Notes under the pieces: generated by a model
What the model saw: only the letters and a program-made list of their open reading frames with translations
Told to the model about the DNA's origin: nothing
Databases searched by the model: none
Made by a program: the position numbers and the translations under genes
Assembly: GCA_036873755.1 (NCBI GenBank)
Contig: JAVTVY010051596.1
Span: 186,001-250,000, forward strand
Length of the DNA: 64,000 bases
From: Hanleya hanleyi
Lineage: Eukaryota; Mollusca; Polyplacophora; Lepidopleurida; Hanleyidae
Direction of reading: 5' to 3'
Part shown: positions 1 to 12,845 of the stretch, piece after piece
Layout: every line of letters begins with the position of its first letter
Position numbering within the stretch: the first letter of the stretch is position 1

Positions 1-905
1 CGGCCAAAACCCGAATTTGAGGCCGGGTGTCTTCCTTGTGGTCCATTGTTTCGTTATTTATGATTTGTACGGGAGAAAACAGTCTGGTACCCCAAATAAA
101 AATGAACTGCATTCTACCTTCTTGAGATTTGTGAAGAGACAGTGGAGTTTCGTCGACACTGCAAATAGCACAACTCGAATTTCCTCACGACAGCACGTTA
201 ACCTCAGCGTCTGTGAACCACGTGATCTGGCACATGGAGCTGCCGTCTGCACATGTTCGCTCAACTGTTCGACTGTGTTAGTAGTGAGAAAAGAGACCAT
301 CTCCGTTTATTTTGGGTATGTAGACGAAAGTCATATTTCATGTTGCCGGCTGCCTTGAACTGGTTGAGCTGTCACTGGTACCTTTCCCTCTGAGCTTTCC
401 ACAGAAAACAAGAAGAAGAAGCTGGTGAAGGTATTGGGCTCAATCCGAGACGAGACGGGTATTTCGACCGATGTCACCGTAGAACTTGAGATTCCCGCTA
501 GCGAGTCCCCCGTGGAGACGGAAGAAATCACGCAAATGGGAATGAGAACCACTACTACGGACGTAGGAGTGGCGATATCGATGGTATGCCAACACGGTAT
601 GTTGGGGTTGATGCATTTGTGGGGACTTCCATTAGGAACAACCCCGTATCTAATCCTTAGGTGGTTCATTTTGATCAATAAAGGTCTAATTTACCACACT
701 CTGTGGCCCCAGAGGCAGTCCGTGGCCTGGTGAGTAGTGCTTCATGGACTGGTTGTCGTTCGCAATCAGTCGCTGATTACAGCACAGCGGGCATAGCTTC
801 TTACGGTTATAGGGCCAATATATCCGTGGTCTCACCTGGTATTTCTAACACCTCGGTCTTACGTAACACCTCGTCCACTGATATGGGTCCCGGTTTGGCT
901 TCCTC

Positions 906-2030
906 ATGGTTTCCGGTGGGTTGAGACTTTCGCTCCGTCAGGATGTGCAATCGCCTAGCCATACTGTATCTGCCTATAGGCAAGTCTCTTCAAGTCCGAG
1001 GGTCAATACGGAAGTTCCGGTTATTGACAACTCTCTGTCGGCTGCGATCATTCGCCGAATGGATCAGCAGGCAGCTGCGATCGCTCAATTCCGGCAATTG
1101 TTGTTGGCCACTTCCGGTCCTGCTCAGGTTCCGCAATCGGTTCCTTCGCAGCTTCCAGTTGTGACGCCACATCCGCTTGATCTAACGGTTGAGCCACTGA
1201 TGATACGTCAGGGGTCCATGAATCTTCGCTCTAATGAAGATTCTCCTCTGGATCAAGAGCGACGTTCGTATTCCGAGGTACTGGACACTCTATACGAGTT
1301 ATACCTGAATATGACACGGCCCCGCCTCCGACGTCATCTCGCCTGCAAACTATGGCAGAGGCTCAGTCAACTTTCACCAGGCAGACGTCGTCATTACCTG
1401 CGTCAAACGCAACACATGGTTTATGCTCGGTTCTACAGACGGTTTTGGTCCAGCCCAAAACACAGCAGCAATGTCTCGCAAGAACGAGTAGACGTGCGCT
1501 CTTCAGACAAGGCTCTGTTTCGGCACCGCTTCCGATAGAGAAACCTTCCTCTAGATGATATGGTATTCATGCCTCTCAGTTTGACTTCAAGGCTGCTGAA
1601 CCGGAACCAGAAATCGCTGACATCTGTTATGGCAATGAGGTTCCGGCCAAGGTCACGGCCCCACTATCTAGTAAGCAGACATCGACTCTCGAAGAAACTG
1701 CGCAACAGGGGGTAGCCATTGCCTCGCACATGGATTGGTTTCTTACCGCCATATCTACTGTGCTTGGCAGGCTGTCGCATTCCCATTTAGCAACCAGTAG
1801 CAGTAGCAGATGTGAGCTGCAATTACTGGCGGACCTACAGAACGTAGGAGCTAAAGCTAATGCGTCCGCATTCAATGCGGCGATGTTAGTTCACATGAGA
1901 CGCCAATCTTACCTGTCATCGGTTGTGAACTATACTCCTGATATCGTCATCCGTCCTTTGAAGAAGCAATCGCCAGCATCTGCGCTGTTGTTAACGGGGT
2001 TATCCCGTCTCTTAAGGAACAAGTAGAATA
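906..2030 (+). pseudogene. DIRS gag-like gene, frame-broken
   Basis: The first open part (906-1538) encodes 210 residues of low-complexity Q/S/P-rich sequence followed by a basic segment. A second piece at about 1730-2026 in another frame contains a helical stretch (QLLADLQNVGAKANASAF) of the type found near the end of DIRS gag proteins. Stops and a shift separate the two, so no complete protein can be made. The role in the family is nucleocapsid formation around the element RNA. Assignment rests on order before RT and on the C-terminal helical block; I did not see a zinc knuckle. Confidence 0.5.
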
Positions 2031-2299
2031 GGCTCAGCCTCCTTCTATCCCACGAGCGGGTGGTTCGGGGACTAAGCGAGTGTCTAATGACATTTCCGGT
2101 CCACCAACCAAACTGCTCAAGTCGACTACTTGCTCTTCCGTCCGAAGGGAAAGCAATAGGCGGTTGGGCAGAACCCAAAACAGCAAGGTCAGAGCATTTC
2201 CGGCAGGGGTACAGGAAAGCGCTCTGGCAAGAAGCGGTAGTTTAGCAGGTGACGATTCGAGCCATGTCAACCTGTTGACATGGCGGGACCTCAAATTGT

Positions 2300-3770
2300 C
2301 ACAATTTTCAGTCCCGCCAGAACCCAGTCTCCCAGTAGGGGACGACTTCAGAGGTTTTGGCAGAACTGGCTATAATTGGTGTTGGATCCATGGGTAATCA
2401 ACACGCTTCGGTACGGTTACCCACTAGAATTCTCAATGGATCCACCCCTGACTGCTGCTCCACACCCGTCTCGTATACCTGTACGAACGGAACATCTTCT
2501 GGAAACACAGGCATCTGTGGACAAACTCATCTAGAAGCAAGCTATAATAGAACTTCCTGTCAACGACCGGTACCCCGGGTTCTATTCTCATCAATCTTCG
2601 CAGGCTGGACAAGAATGTCCTATCGAAACCTCCTCACTTTCGCATGGAATCCTTCCGGTCTATGAAGACCGCTCTGGTCCAAGGGGAATGGCTAACATCT
2701 CTGGATCTAGGGGACGCTTATCTGCATATCCCATTCCATCCGAAATACCGGAAGTACCTGAGATTTATGGTCAGCGCTCGCCGTTTCCAGATTCAGGTTC
2801 ATCCGCTCGGGCTGGTCAGTACCCCCTGGGTTTTACCAGGGTATTTCAGCCAGTGGCGGCATACCTGCACAATCGGGGTATAAAATACCATTTTCACCTC
2901 GACGACTCCCTTATCAGGAATTTGTGAATGGAACAGCTCCGATGCGACACAACGTTTGTATGACCCTTCCTCGAGTCACTGGGTTATCTCCCACACTTAG
3001 ACAAATCGGGGTTAACGCCGTCTCAACAGCGATGCTTCCTAGGAGTGGCTTACGACACCAATTTGGCTCTTGCTCGGCCACCGGAAGTTCGCTGGCGCAA
3101 GATATGTCAAGAGATCCCATTGTTTTTCAGACATTCTTGCCGAGCAGCCCTTCAATTTACATCAGTGATCGGTCTCCTGACATCCACTCAGGATGTCACT
3201 CCTCGAGGCCGGTACAGTTACGTCCATTGATGCTATATCATCATTGGATAGACAGGCGCAGGAATCTCATAATTCCTGTTACAGAGGAAGTCAAACGTCA
3301 CCTATTATGGTGGCTAGACCCTCTCAATGTGATGCCTGGAGTAACACTGCTTCCGTTTATAGCAACCCGTTGTTCACGGATGCATCGATGCAAGGTTGGG
3401 GAGCTCACCTCGGGTCCAAGTCGATATCAGGCTTTTGGACTGCGGAGGAGAGATCGTTACACATCAGTGTACTGGAGTTCATCGCCGTGAATCGAGCTGT
3501 TCTCACACTGATAAACGATATCAGAGGTCAGTCGGTACTAGTAGCCACAGACAACACAACAGTTGTGGCATACATAAACAAGATGGGGGAACTCGGTCGG
3601 CGAATCTATTGAGTCAAACCGAGTGTCTCCTCCACTTGTGCTGGATCTAGTCCTTCGTGCCAGGCACATACCAGGTTATCTGAATGTTTTGGCAGACGCA
3701 TTGTCCGGAACACATAAGATTTTACCGACGGAGTAACTACACCTAGACATTCTGTACCAGATCTCTCTGA
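2300..3770 (+). pseudogene. DIRS reverse transcriptase-RNase H, broken
   Basis: The RT palm is readable from about 2644 (SLDLGDAYLHIPFHPKYRK) to about 2925, where the catalytic box reads HLDD instead of the usual Y-x-DD type. At least two frame changes occur inside the palm, one near 2815. RNase H follows at about 3360-3700: acidic residues in FTDASMQGW, VLEFIAVN, ATDNTTVVAY and, after another shift near 3593, NVLADALSG. In the family this enzyme copies element RNA into circular DNA. The frame changes, stops and the Tyr-to-His change make this copy inactive. Confidence 0.8.
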
Positions 3771-4149
3771 TGTGGGAAACTTCACAGATAGATCTGTTTG
3801 CCACTCGTCTCAATCATCTACTTCCTATGTACATGTCACCAGTCCTGGACCCACAACCAGTGTGAGTAGATGCGCTGTCGCAGGATTGGACGGGGCTAAT
3901 AGCCCATGCGTTTCTGCCCCGGCAATCCTGCCTCTGGTACTACAAAAGATACGACAGCACCACTGTATAGTGTATCTAGTAGTCCCCTGGCGACCAGCTC
4001 GCACGTGGTTTCCCGACCTCCTAGACATGGTGGTCGACGTGTGCAAGTGCCCAGGAATCAACTCTCTGAGGCAGGATTTTCTCGGGAAGCTACGCAGAGA
4101 ATGGTCGCTTCCACTCGAAGCTCCACTTCCGCATGTTACCAAGGAGAGT

Positions 4150-5098
4150 GGCAGATTTTCCAAGAGTGGAATTTTGAAAGAAATGTTGATGCCAGCCATG
4201 CCTCTGTTCAACAGATAGCAGACTTCCTCTTATTTCTGGTCAATGAAAAGGGCCTGGCCCCATCAACTGTGGATGGTTACAGAGCAGCTTTGTCTAGGAT
4301 TATTACTTTCTACCGTTGTTAATCCAGCTTCTGATTCCAACGTCTCTAGTTAAGTCGCCTAGGATTGATAGACAAGCCGTTGTTCCTAAACTTCCAAAAT
4401 GGGATTTGGCGTTAGTTATGCGGAGACTTTCTGAACCTCAGTTTGAACCTATAGCTACCGTCGAGCTGAAGTTTTCGTCGTATAAAACTGTGTTTTTATT
4501 GTCATTAGCGTCAGCGGCGAGAGTGTCCGAGTTGCACGCTCTGGATTTTTAATAGGGAAATAAGGCACGATTCTAGGTGGTCATATGTCCACTATCCCGG
4601 AATTCGTGGCAAAGAACCAATCCCTGTACGATGGTACCTCTGGGGAATTTAAGGTCCCCGCTTTAGCGGATTTCCTGTCCTCGGGGCTTGAAGCGGATAA
4701 TCTTATGTATCCCGTTCGGGCCCTTACAGTATATATTAATCACACTATAGGTACCACGAGCTGGGCGGAGGCGATTATTTATTCCATTTTGTCCCGGAGC
4801 CAGCAAGAAATATCACAGAACACTATTTCTTCCTGGCTCTCCAAAAGTATTAGATTAGCCTACCATGAAGTGTCACCGGTGCAGGCTGCGTTATATAATG
4901 TCTCTGCTCCTGAAATCAGGGCGCTTACGGCTTAGGTCAGTAACTGAGATAGTGAGGGAATATTACTGGAGATCGCATACAACCTTTGCATCATATTATT
5001 TGAGGGATAGGACACTCATCAAGGATGATCTCTATTTATTTGAACCCCTAATGACAGCTCAACGGATCATCGGGGTCGAGGCGACAAACATAAACTAA
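4150..5098 (+). pseudogene. DIRS tyrosine recombinase, broken
   Basis: Four overlapping pieces in three frames. A SAM-like N-terminal core-binding segment (LAPSTVDGYRAALSRI) lies at about 4230-4310. The catalytic domain follows with a first arginine in SAARVSELHAL (about 4510), a second motif SAPEIRALTA (about 4910) and a probable nucleophile tyrosine in TFASYYLRD (about 4985-5010). In DIRS elements this enzyme inserts the circular cDNA without target-site duplication. Frameshifts near 4320 and 4555 and stops near 4935 and 5000 show it is dead. Confidence 0.75.
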
Positions 5099-6244
5099 GA
5101 GGTATGTGTGTTTTTTTCAGTTTTTAATGGAAAGATCACGTTTCCACACAAAAAAATTCTTGGGAAAAAGGGGTGGGGGGAGGCGTGTATATGACTTCCA
5201 TTATGCCATCGACGATTAGCTCTGGGAGATATAAGATGTAAGCTAGTACAAGTGTTTACGATTACGTTATACTACACTGTTACTAACAGGTCTTTTAGGA
5301 AGTCCATGCTTAAATTTAAGCTTGATGGTCAGCCTGAAGCCCCATGCTGGTACCTGTCCCGATGCGTACGTTTCGTTTCATGGTAGTTTTGTTCTCCCGC
5401 CATCCTAGCTGTGGCATTCTACGCAATATGTCAGTAAGGTCAGTTTTCAGCGCAAAAAATATCAAAAATTTAGAGTTAATTTTTACATTTTCGAGCTAAA
5501 ACTTACCTCAGTGGCAGAGTAATGCACCCACACGACCTCCCCCCCTTCCCCCTTCCCCCCTCTTGGGTCTTTACGACGTGTCGTAAGAAGTGGAGAACGA
5601 GTTGCATCATGGGATTGACGCCTGCACATTGGGACAGACTGAACTCTGCTATTTCTAGATTTTTACTTGTTAGCTCACGTTTTCAAACGAACGTCAGTAG
5701 GTTAAGTTTTAGCTCAAATATGTAAAAATTATAAATTTTTGATTTTACTATATAGGACGTCACTTCTGACGATGTGCGCGCGACCCCGAATCCAGTCCCC
5801 AAATCCGACTGGTGGCTGGGATATAATTAGACCCCCATCGAGGTGGTTGGTAATCACATGAAACTTCAACCAGAAAGGTTAGCTAGAAAAGGAATCAGCG
5901 TACCTCTATGTATGATATGATGCCGCATGGCTAGGATTTTCTGTCGGACCCCATCGGAGAGCACGTAAATCTGACTACTGTCCAAAACCAAAGCCACACA
6001 CTGGACCTTGTCGTCGTTTTCCGGTGATCCGTTGAAACCAGCAGTCTCTGGGGATATGTGTGTATCCGGATTAAACTGAAATTTAAAAATTAAAAATTAA
6101 AATTTTTTTTAACAAAATTACTGTTTTATACGGTGGTCCATAATTTTCGGGAGTTTTGATTATTATTTCGCCTAATTTCTACAAAAAAGTTTTTGTTTAT
6201 CACAAAATTTCTTCAGATTTCTCGCATTCCTGCCTTCTTGTCTT
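5099..6244. other. Non-coding, mostly unassigned
   Basis: No gene is seen. The DIRS 3' flank is AT-rich. The segment 5745-5855 (ending in a block reading CTGGTGGCTGGGATATAATT) has a diverged second copy at 34247-34356, so it belongs to a dispersed repeat family. A C-rich run lies at about 5530-5565. Confidence 0.5.
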
Positions 6245-6536
6245 CACTGAAAACCAAAAGAATTCTTGAAATAGTTTAAACCGCGACGGAAACCTTCCAC
6301 CGTGGTTACGGTTTGAAGGTTTTCACTGCGGAGATGTCCAGTGCGATTGAAACTTTTACACGGCGGTGTAAATGCTGCCACCGTAGTTAAAAGGTTTGCA
6401 TCCCTGTTGAAAGGTTCCCGCCGCGGTGTAAACATTTATACCGGGCAAAATCCTTTCACCCGCGGTGGAAAGGTGAAAACATTTGACTGCCCACCACGGT
6501 CAAAAGGTTTCCGAGAATTTTGTTTGGTTTTCGGTG
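6245..6536. mobile_element. MITE-like element with ~22-bp inverted ends
   Basis: The ends CACTGAAAACCAAAAGAATT and CACCGAAAACCAAACAAAAT (the second read on the minus strand) are imperfect inverted repeats. The inside carries several variants of ACCGCGGTG-type palindromes. No coding sequence and no clear target duplication are seen. It is most simply a small non-autonomous DNA element. Confidence 0.55.
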
Positions 6537-6944
6537 CGGAAAATATGATGAAGGAATTGTGACGACGTTACTAGCTATGACAAGATCTAAAAAAATTCGT
6601 GTTAATCTAGAAACCGTTTGTAGAATACAAGCGAAAAATGGAGAAAACCCCAAGAAAATATAATATAAAATGTAAGAAAACAACATTGGATGTCACCCAT
6701 GAGCCACCGCAGTTTTACGAAAAGAGTCATCAATGTTGCTGACCGCTGGTGCATTTTATAATATATGTTCTTATCGTCCAACAAAAGAAAGCCATGGCCA
6801 GTCAAATGAATTGCTGTGGTTGTTATATATAAATGTACCAGTACATTAAATGTACCAGCCACAACTGTCCCTGTCCATAATGTGTGCGGTCGAGTCACAG
6901 GCGACAAGTATGCATCTCCGTGTTCTATAACCCGTACCGTATAA

Positions 6945-7282
6945 ATACTGATGCACCTGACCGGTTATTTTAGGGAAGCTAATTCCTTCTCCTCCACGCT
7001 TGTCGCTTTTATTAAAGTTCCCAGCGCTGGTGATTAGCTATAGACGAGCCGTTTTCAAAGCGACCCCCACCTCCCCACATTAGTGTATACGCCATATTGT
7101 GTATTTTTGGCCCACTACGCATGCGCACTCGGACATATAGGTCTACCTTAATATGGGGGAGGTCGGGATCACTGTATAAACGGCTCTTGCAAAGCTAATC
7201 ACCATCGCTGGGAAGTTTAAAGCGACAAGCGTGCAGGAGAAGGAATTATCTTTCAGAAAATAACCGGCAGGAGCATCAGTAT
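6945..7282. mobile_element. Foldback MITE-like hairpin element
   Basis: The two halves are inverted copies over roughly 140 bp. They start ATACTGATGCACCTGACCGG on the left and ATACTGATGCTCCTGCCGGT on the right (minus strand), and the similarity continues through GGTGATTAGCT and GAGCCGTTT. The central 40 bp include an ACGCATGCGCA motif. There is no ORF of note. Confidence 0.65.
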
Positions 7283-8527
7283 GAATAATTATTTGATACA
7301 CGCAGATCCATACTGGTCGCTTGTGACTATCAATCGCAGGCAATGTTGATAGAAACAGTGGTGGCTAATTGTGGCTAAATACACAACTTTGTTGTGTCGT
7401 TGCCGATGCAGTTCAAGTTGTATGCAGTCTTGACCGACATCCTTTTTGACTTGTTAATGGGAGGGACTACATTTCCCCATTCGTATGTGTAGGGAAATAA
7501 GACTAAGATAGCAAGCGGTCCAAAATTCTCAATAGACTACACATTTCCTTTCACATGTTTAGGTGCTCAACTGCAATCTGTGCAGATCCCCTACCAATCT
7601 CCGAACATGACTGTTTCCCATTATTGAAGATTTTACACATACAGCAGAAGAGGAGACAACCCTGTTTTGAAGGTTGGCAAACTACCACCAACCTATGTCA
7701 CCTGTTACGTTGAAGGATAGAAGATTGAGAAAAGAGAAAAGGCATGTTCGTAAAAATTTCTCTCGTGGTTGCCTCGATGTTCCGTTTCCAATTTGAAACA
7801 GCTCAAGTTCGAAGCGTTATAAGAAAAAGATTTTCCTGAAATACAAATTGTAATGATATATAGCTCTTAAAAAAATTCATAATCCGGTGGATGTTTCAGT
7901 TCAAAAGTTGGAAGTCTCCCATAACGAGCAAATTCCAGATAACGTAGTACCGGTAGTCTACTTTGTATTACTGATCACCTGGAATCCATCGGGAATATTT
8001 CCGTCCAAGATGAAGGGAATGTCGGTTGCGTCAACGCCTTGTCCCTCTTCTTGTCCCATTGTGTCACATAACCGGAAGTGGAGAGGCTTTCCGTCTCGAC
8101 CAATCAGAATCTTATATCTTCGATACTTCAAAATAATGAATAAAGCACATGTAAAATCACGTTGGTATGTTCAATATGATACATTCGGTACTCATTTTTG
8201 GCATGATTTTGTTGAACGCTACTCTGCAGAAAAACTCCATTCATTTCTGTCTATTTGTCAACAGCGCATGCCCCGTTTCACAGAATCACTCTACTTTACC
8301 CCTGTCTCCAATAGCGGAAGGTGACCTATTCGACGTGGAGCTATGACATATAAGAGCAAAAACAAATGTACTCACTATTCAGTTTGAATCCGACCGGTCC
8401 GCACGAGGAATATTGGAGAAAAGGCATGTTCTGATGCGCATGTTTTTTTTATGATCTATGTGTCCTAATGTGACGTGCATGGTGTCGTATTGGGGTGCTC
8501 GTGGCGTAGAACAAGACAAGGGTGCTG
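7283..8527. other. Non-coding, one dispersed repeat piece
   Basis: No recognisable gene. A 145-codon open frame at 7887-8324 has no known motif. The part at about 8265-8405 (around CCAATAGCGGAAG and CAGTTTGAATCCG) has a diverged copy at about 33970-34105, so at least its end is repeat-derived. Confidence 0.4.
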
Positions 8528-8569
8528 TATGGTGGCCGACAGCTGCCATTCCGTGAATGTAACTTTTTT

Positions 8570-8885
8570 AACGTTTTTTCTATTTTTTTTATTTTTTTTT
8601 AATTGAAATATTTCTTCCATATTATTTCATTTTCATTTCATTTTTTTTAAATCTCATTCCCGTTTCCTTTTCGTTTCATTTTGATTTCATTTTCATTTCA
8701 ATTTCATTTCATTTTGTTATATTGTTTTTACTTTAAAAAAAAACGTTATTTTATTTTATTTAATTTTTTTTTTAATTTCATTTTCATTTCCTTTTCATTT
8801 TGTTTTCATTTCATTTTCATTTCATTTTCATTTCATTTTGATTTTGTTTTCATTTCACTTTCATTTCATTTTGTTATCACAAGGA
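8570..8885. repeat. TTCATTT-type simple repeat, left arm
   Basis: A low-complexity run of TTTCATTTCATTTTCATTT variants. Its mirror on the other arm is an A-rich run at about 10580-10890. The long phenylalanine-rich open frames across these runs are products of the simple repeat and not genes. Confidence 0.8.
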
Positions 8886-9439
8886 AAAAAATATATAATG
8901 TGGCAGCGCCCGGCACTGCCAATTTTTTTTTTTATTCTCCTCTCTGAAAACGAAAACAAATTCTTCTGTGGCCGAGAACTGCCAGCCGATAGCTGCCAAG
9001 TCATACTATTGGCTAATGTGTATCACGTGTGTATTCATAATGCCGTACCCTTAGCATTTCTCTCACAATGCGAAAGTGAAGATGAACCTGTACGACGGTA
9101 GCACTGGCCAATTGCCACCCCCCCCCTCCCCCTCCCACAGGGGTAAATTCTCGGTGTCACGGTGCCGACAAAAGTTCCATATGGCGGAAAACAATGCCGC
9201 AGGATATGAGGTCATGTTGAGCGAGTAGATTCATTTATATGTCGGAAATTGGGTGTTTCATGGAATCTGACTGTGGGTTCGACGTTCACTGCCCCCGTTA
9301 CCAATAATCAACAATATAAATATCTAGGTACCGGTAGGTAGAATATATGGTAGCGAGTACATTAAATTATACCAACAATAGCTCACTGTAAATATGGAAT
9401 TTGTGCGTCATGGTTGCGGAATAGTATGGGAACCTAGTT

Positions 9440-10345
9440 AGCAAGAAGGGGTGTGACTAAAAAGCGTCCGATAACGTCGGAAAGCGTCCGATACTTTTTA
9501 CACCGCCCGGTACACCCTACAGTACTCCTTTTGTGTCCCATACAAAATTGTGTATGTTCTATGTAAATATCGGCTGGTATTTGCCGTTTTCTGACGTGCG
9601 CGCGTTTAGTCTGGAATAATCCCGCCCATTTAGAACATCTAAAATGTATAGACCATCTAAAAAGTATCGGAAGGTTAAAAACGTACCGTAAAGAGAAAAA
9701 TATCAAATTTACAGTACCGGGCGGTGAATGAAGTACCGGACGATATAAGAAAAAGAAAATGATTCGGACAATACTGGCAGATTTAAGGTCAAATTTGCTG
9801 AAAAAGATCAATGAATTCTGTTAACGATCATCTAGAAAGCGGTGCCAAAGAAATGATAACATGACAACAGTCAGTAGTACCGGGGAATCCGACCAGGAAA
9901 ATGGGCGGGATGATTTCAGACCAGAAGGTCATGCGATTAAACGCGCAAGTCAGAAAACGGCAAATATCAGTCGATATTTACATGGGACATACACAATTTT
10001 GTATGGGACACAAAATGAGTATTGTAGGGTGTACCGGGCGGTATAAAATATACCGGGCAGTGTACCGGGCGCTACCGGACACTTTATCAATACAATAAGG
10101 AGAAAGCTGGCAGATTTAAACTCACATTTACAGGAAAAGATAAATGAAAAGTATGTTAATGAACATGTAGAAAGCGGTGCCAAAGAAATGACAGCATAAC
10201 AACAGTCAGTAGTAAAATGGGCGGGATGATTTCAGACCAGAAGGTGGAGCGTGCTTGCGATTAAACGCCCGCACATCAGAAAACGGCAAATATTAGTCGA
10301 TATTTACATGGGACAAGTTTGTATGGGACACAAAAGGAGTACTGG
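9440..10345. repeat. Three ~150-bp modules inside the foldback
   Basis: A module containing AAAATGGGCGGGATGATTTC, a GAAAACGGCAAATAT block and TGGGACACAAAA is found in direct orientation at about 9899-10045 and 10212-10345. It is inverted at about 9500-9645. The copies are clearly similar but diverged by point changes and short gaps. Confidence 0.7.
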
Positions 10346-10927
10346 GGGGGATTGGGAATTGGCAAGCGCTGCCGTCGTACAGATTCATCTTCACTTTCGC
10401 ATTGTGAGAGAAATGCTAAGCGTACGGCACTATGAACACACACGTGATACACATTATCCATCAGTATGACTTGGCAGCGCTCGGCTGGCAGTTCTCGGCC
10501 ACAGAAGAATTTGTTTTCGTTTTGAAAGGAAAAAAAAACAACAACTGGCAGTGCCGGGCGCTGCCACCTTATATATTTTTTTCCTTGTGATAACAAAATG
10601 AAATGAAAGTGAAATGAAAAGAAAATCAAAATGAAATGAAAATAAAATGAAAACAAAATCAAAATGAAATGAAAAGGAAAAGAAAATGAAATTAAAAAAA
10701 AAATGAAATAAACGTGTTTTTTTTTTAAATTTACCGGTAAGTAAAAAAAAATATAACAAAATAAAATGAAATTGAAAATGAAAACGAAATCAAAGTGAAA
10801 CGAAAAGGAAACGGAAATGAAATTAATAACAAAAATGAATAATATGGAAAAAATATTTCAATTTAAAAAAAAAACAAAAAAAACATTAAAAAGTTACATT
10901 TATGGAATGGCAGCTGTCGGCCACCAT

Positions 10928-11580
10928 AGTGCTGTCCACGCTGATCATGTCAGGGCATTTAAGAAGGCATATATGAGGGTTTGGACGATCTAAAGGCCAT
11001 CATGAGTCTCCATCAGGCGAGAGAGAGAGACAGCTTTGACTATGTTTTTATGGAGTTTATTCACCTTTGTTGGACGCCTCGTCGGTCATTTCCACCCTGT
11101 CCTTGTTTAGTGGCCTTTCGCTCTGGTCCAGACCTAAGCGACCGGCAGTTCGGGACACTCTTAGAGCAACATATCCCAGAACAAGCAGAATTTTTACCGT
11201 ATTTTCACTGCCTCTGTGGGTGGTAATCCCATATCCTCTTCCAAGGACACTTGGTTTTCATGATGACTCCGTGAGTTGGATACCAATGCATTTCAAGCGA
11301 CTGCAGGCTGTACTCTCCATAGATGAACATGGTCGGTTTTCTGACGTGATGTAGCCCTGTTGAAAGTTCGGAGTCCTTGATCGCCGCTGCGTGGGTGGGT
11401 AATACAATACGATTCCAAAAGCGATGTTCCTCTTCCTCACTGTCCTTGGGACCAGATTTTCGAATCAATGAGCTTTTACTCTTAATAGCATCTGCTAGCT
11501 GACTAAGCATCTGCTAGCTGACTATGCAACGTTTTCTGGTGCCTCGTAATAACGTTGTAAGTAGTATATAAAACTGATCT
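10928..11580. other. Non-coding spacer
   Basis: No convincing gene. A 101-codon minus-strand frame at 11205-11510 has no motif I recognise and no clear splice context. The sequence TCTGCTAGCTGACTA is directly repeated at about 11488-11524. Confidence 0.35.
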
Positions 11581-11668
11581 GGGGTCTGATTCAGGGGCAG
11601 ATAACTCTTTTGAACAATTCGTGGCTATCTCTCCTGATTCGCACATTTTTGCCCCTAAATCGAACCCC
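11581..11668. mobile_element. Palindromic mini-MITE, copy A
   Basis: An 88-bp element with inverted ends GGGGTCTGATTCAGGGGCA and GGGGTTCGATTTAGGGGCA (minus strand at the right). It is the same family as 16860-16947, which lies in opposite orientation. The core reads ATAACTCTTTTGAACAATTC. There is no coding capacity. Confidence 0.7.
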
Positions 11669-12737
11669 ATATGCCTTTTTACTACTTATGAAATTAACGT
11701 CACGGATGAGGTCCCATCCGGTCACGTGACATCCAGGTCAAATGCCACATCCGAATCAAAGATCACTTCCGGTCACGTGGCGGGCCAGCAAGAGTTATTT
11801 GCCCCTACATAAGACCCCAGTGACTTCCAATGTTAATCTACGGGGAATGCATGTATGGGATAGGAGTATCGGGGTGATCATTTTTTTTTCTTGTGGATTT
11901 TACTATGGGGTATGGCATCTTGTTTTCTTTGTCTCGCGATGTAGAACACGATGTGAGGGTTTGACTTTCGCTGAAAATTTCAGGCAGGTCTGGGGTGGAC
12001 ATGTTAGGTCCATTCTGGTGCACTGGACAATGTTAGCCCCAATGGAGAACCCACTCATGGACATTTGCGGTATGGGGTATGGCCCCTTGTTTTCTTCATC
12101 TCGAGCCGTAGAACACGATGGGAGGCAATGCGCCGACTGTCGACGAAAAGTGCTAATGACGCATGCACAGTAGGCAGGCAGATCGAGGTGGACGCTTTGG
12201 GGTCTAGGCGGACCCATAGTGGTCCGATTGGTTCGTGTGAGGTTTCAGTTGGAAGCATTCGTGGGGCAGAACTGGATGGGTGTAGGGTGGGAATATCTTC
12301 TATCTGCGCATGCGCAGTAGAAAAAGTGTATTTGAATGGGCGTTTTGGGATCGCAGTGGGCCAAAGAGTGGTCCGATTGACCGTATGAGGCATCGTGAAG
12401 CTCTCGTCGGGGACCATCGGATTGATTCGAACTAGTGTGTCTTTCGTTTTAAACATTCTGCGCATGAGCAAACCGGGAATTATGGGGAAATAACATTGGA
12501 AGGGACATTTTGGGGTTGCGGTGGACCCACATTGATACGAATGGGTGGGGGAGGGTATCAGTTTGTAGCATCCGACTGAACCAGTGTTGAGTAAAAGTAG
12601 GGCTATGGTGCTCATGCACACACAGGAAATCTTGGGGTCGAGGGGGGAAATAATGGGTCGTGAGGTGTTTCCATGTGAATCGCTCTTCTAGGCTGATCAA
12701 TTCATGGGTGGGTTTGGCTACCTGGTGAAGTTACCTG

Positions 12738-12845
12738 TGTGTGCGTTGTAGTGGTGTTGGTGGTGTGGTGTGTGTTTGTGGCGGTGTGTGGTAGTGGTAG
12801 TGGTGTGTGGTGGTGGTGGTCGCCTTGGTGGTGGTGGTGGTGCCT
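12738..12845. repeat. GT-rich microsatellite
   Basis: An irregular run of GTGGTGGTG and GTGTGT units with short interruptions. It lies between the arms of the satellite foldback. Confidence 0.85.

Larger units (their letters stand above)
420..5098 (+). mobile_element. DIRS-like tyrosine-recombinase retrotransposon, degenerate
   Basis: A run of broken plus-strand reading frames follows the DIRS order: gag-like, reverse transcriptase with RNase H, then tyrosine recombinase. RT (DLGDAYLHIP, HLDD), RNase H (FTDASMQGWGAHLG, TDNTTVVAYI) and recombinase (AARVSELHAL, TFASYYLRD) motifs are readable but spread over different frames. No integrase of the DDE type and no LTRs are visible, which fits the DIRS order, where integration uses a tyrosine recombinase. 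The outer boundaries are not resolved: I could not identify the inverted termini. The 400-900 stretch upstream of gag is assigned by position only. Confidence 0.8.
8528..10927. mobile_element. 2.4-kb foldback DNA element with target duplication
   Basis: Perfect 25-bp inverted ends start TATGGTGGCCGACAGCTGCC on the left and repeat exactly on the minus strand at the right. They are flanked by GTGCTG on both sides (8522-8527 and 10928-10933), a 6-bp target duplication. The arms run about 580 bp inward (to about 9110 and from about 10360). They include a T-rich/A-rich simple repeat of TTCATTTCATTT type and a GC-rich block. The centre (9440-10345) has three copies of a ~150-bp module, one inverted. 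No transposase is seen. Confidence 0.75.

Noticed and set aside
8681..9101. Phenylalanine-rich open frames as membrane proteins
   Set aside because: They are translations of the TTCATTT simple repeat and occur in mirror form on the other arm of the foldback.
11205..11510. 101-codon minus-strand gene or exon
   Set aside because: No recognisable domain and no convincing splice borders; left unassigned.
12055..12621. 188-codon minus-strand frame and other long frames in TIR monomers
   Set aside because: They fall on repeated satellite monomers, recur at the same place in each unit and have no domain features.
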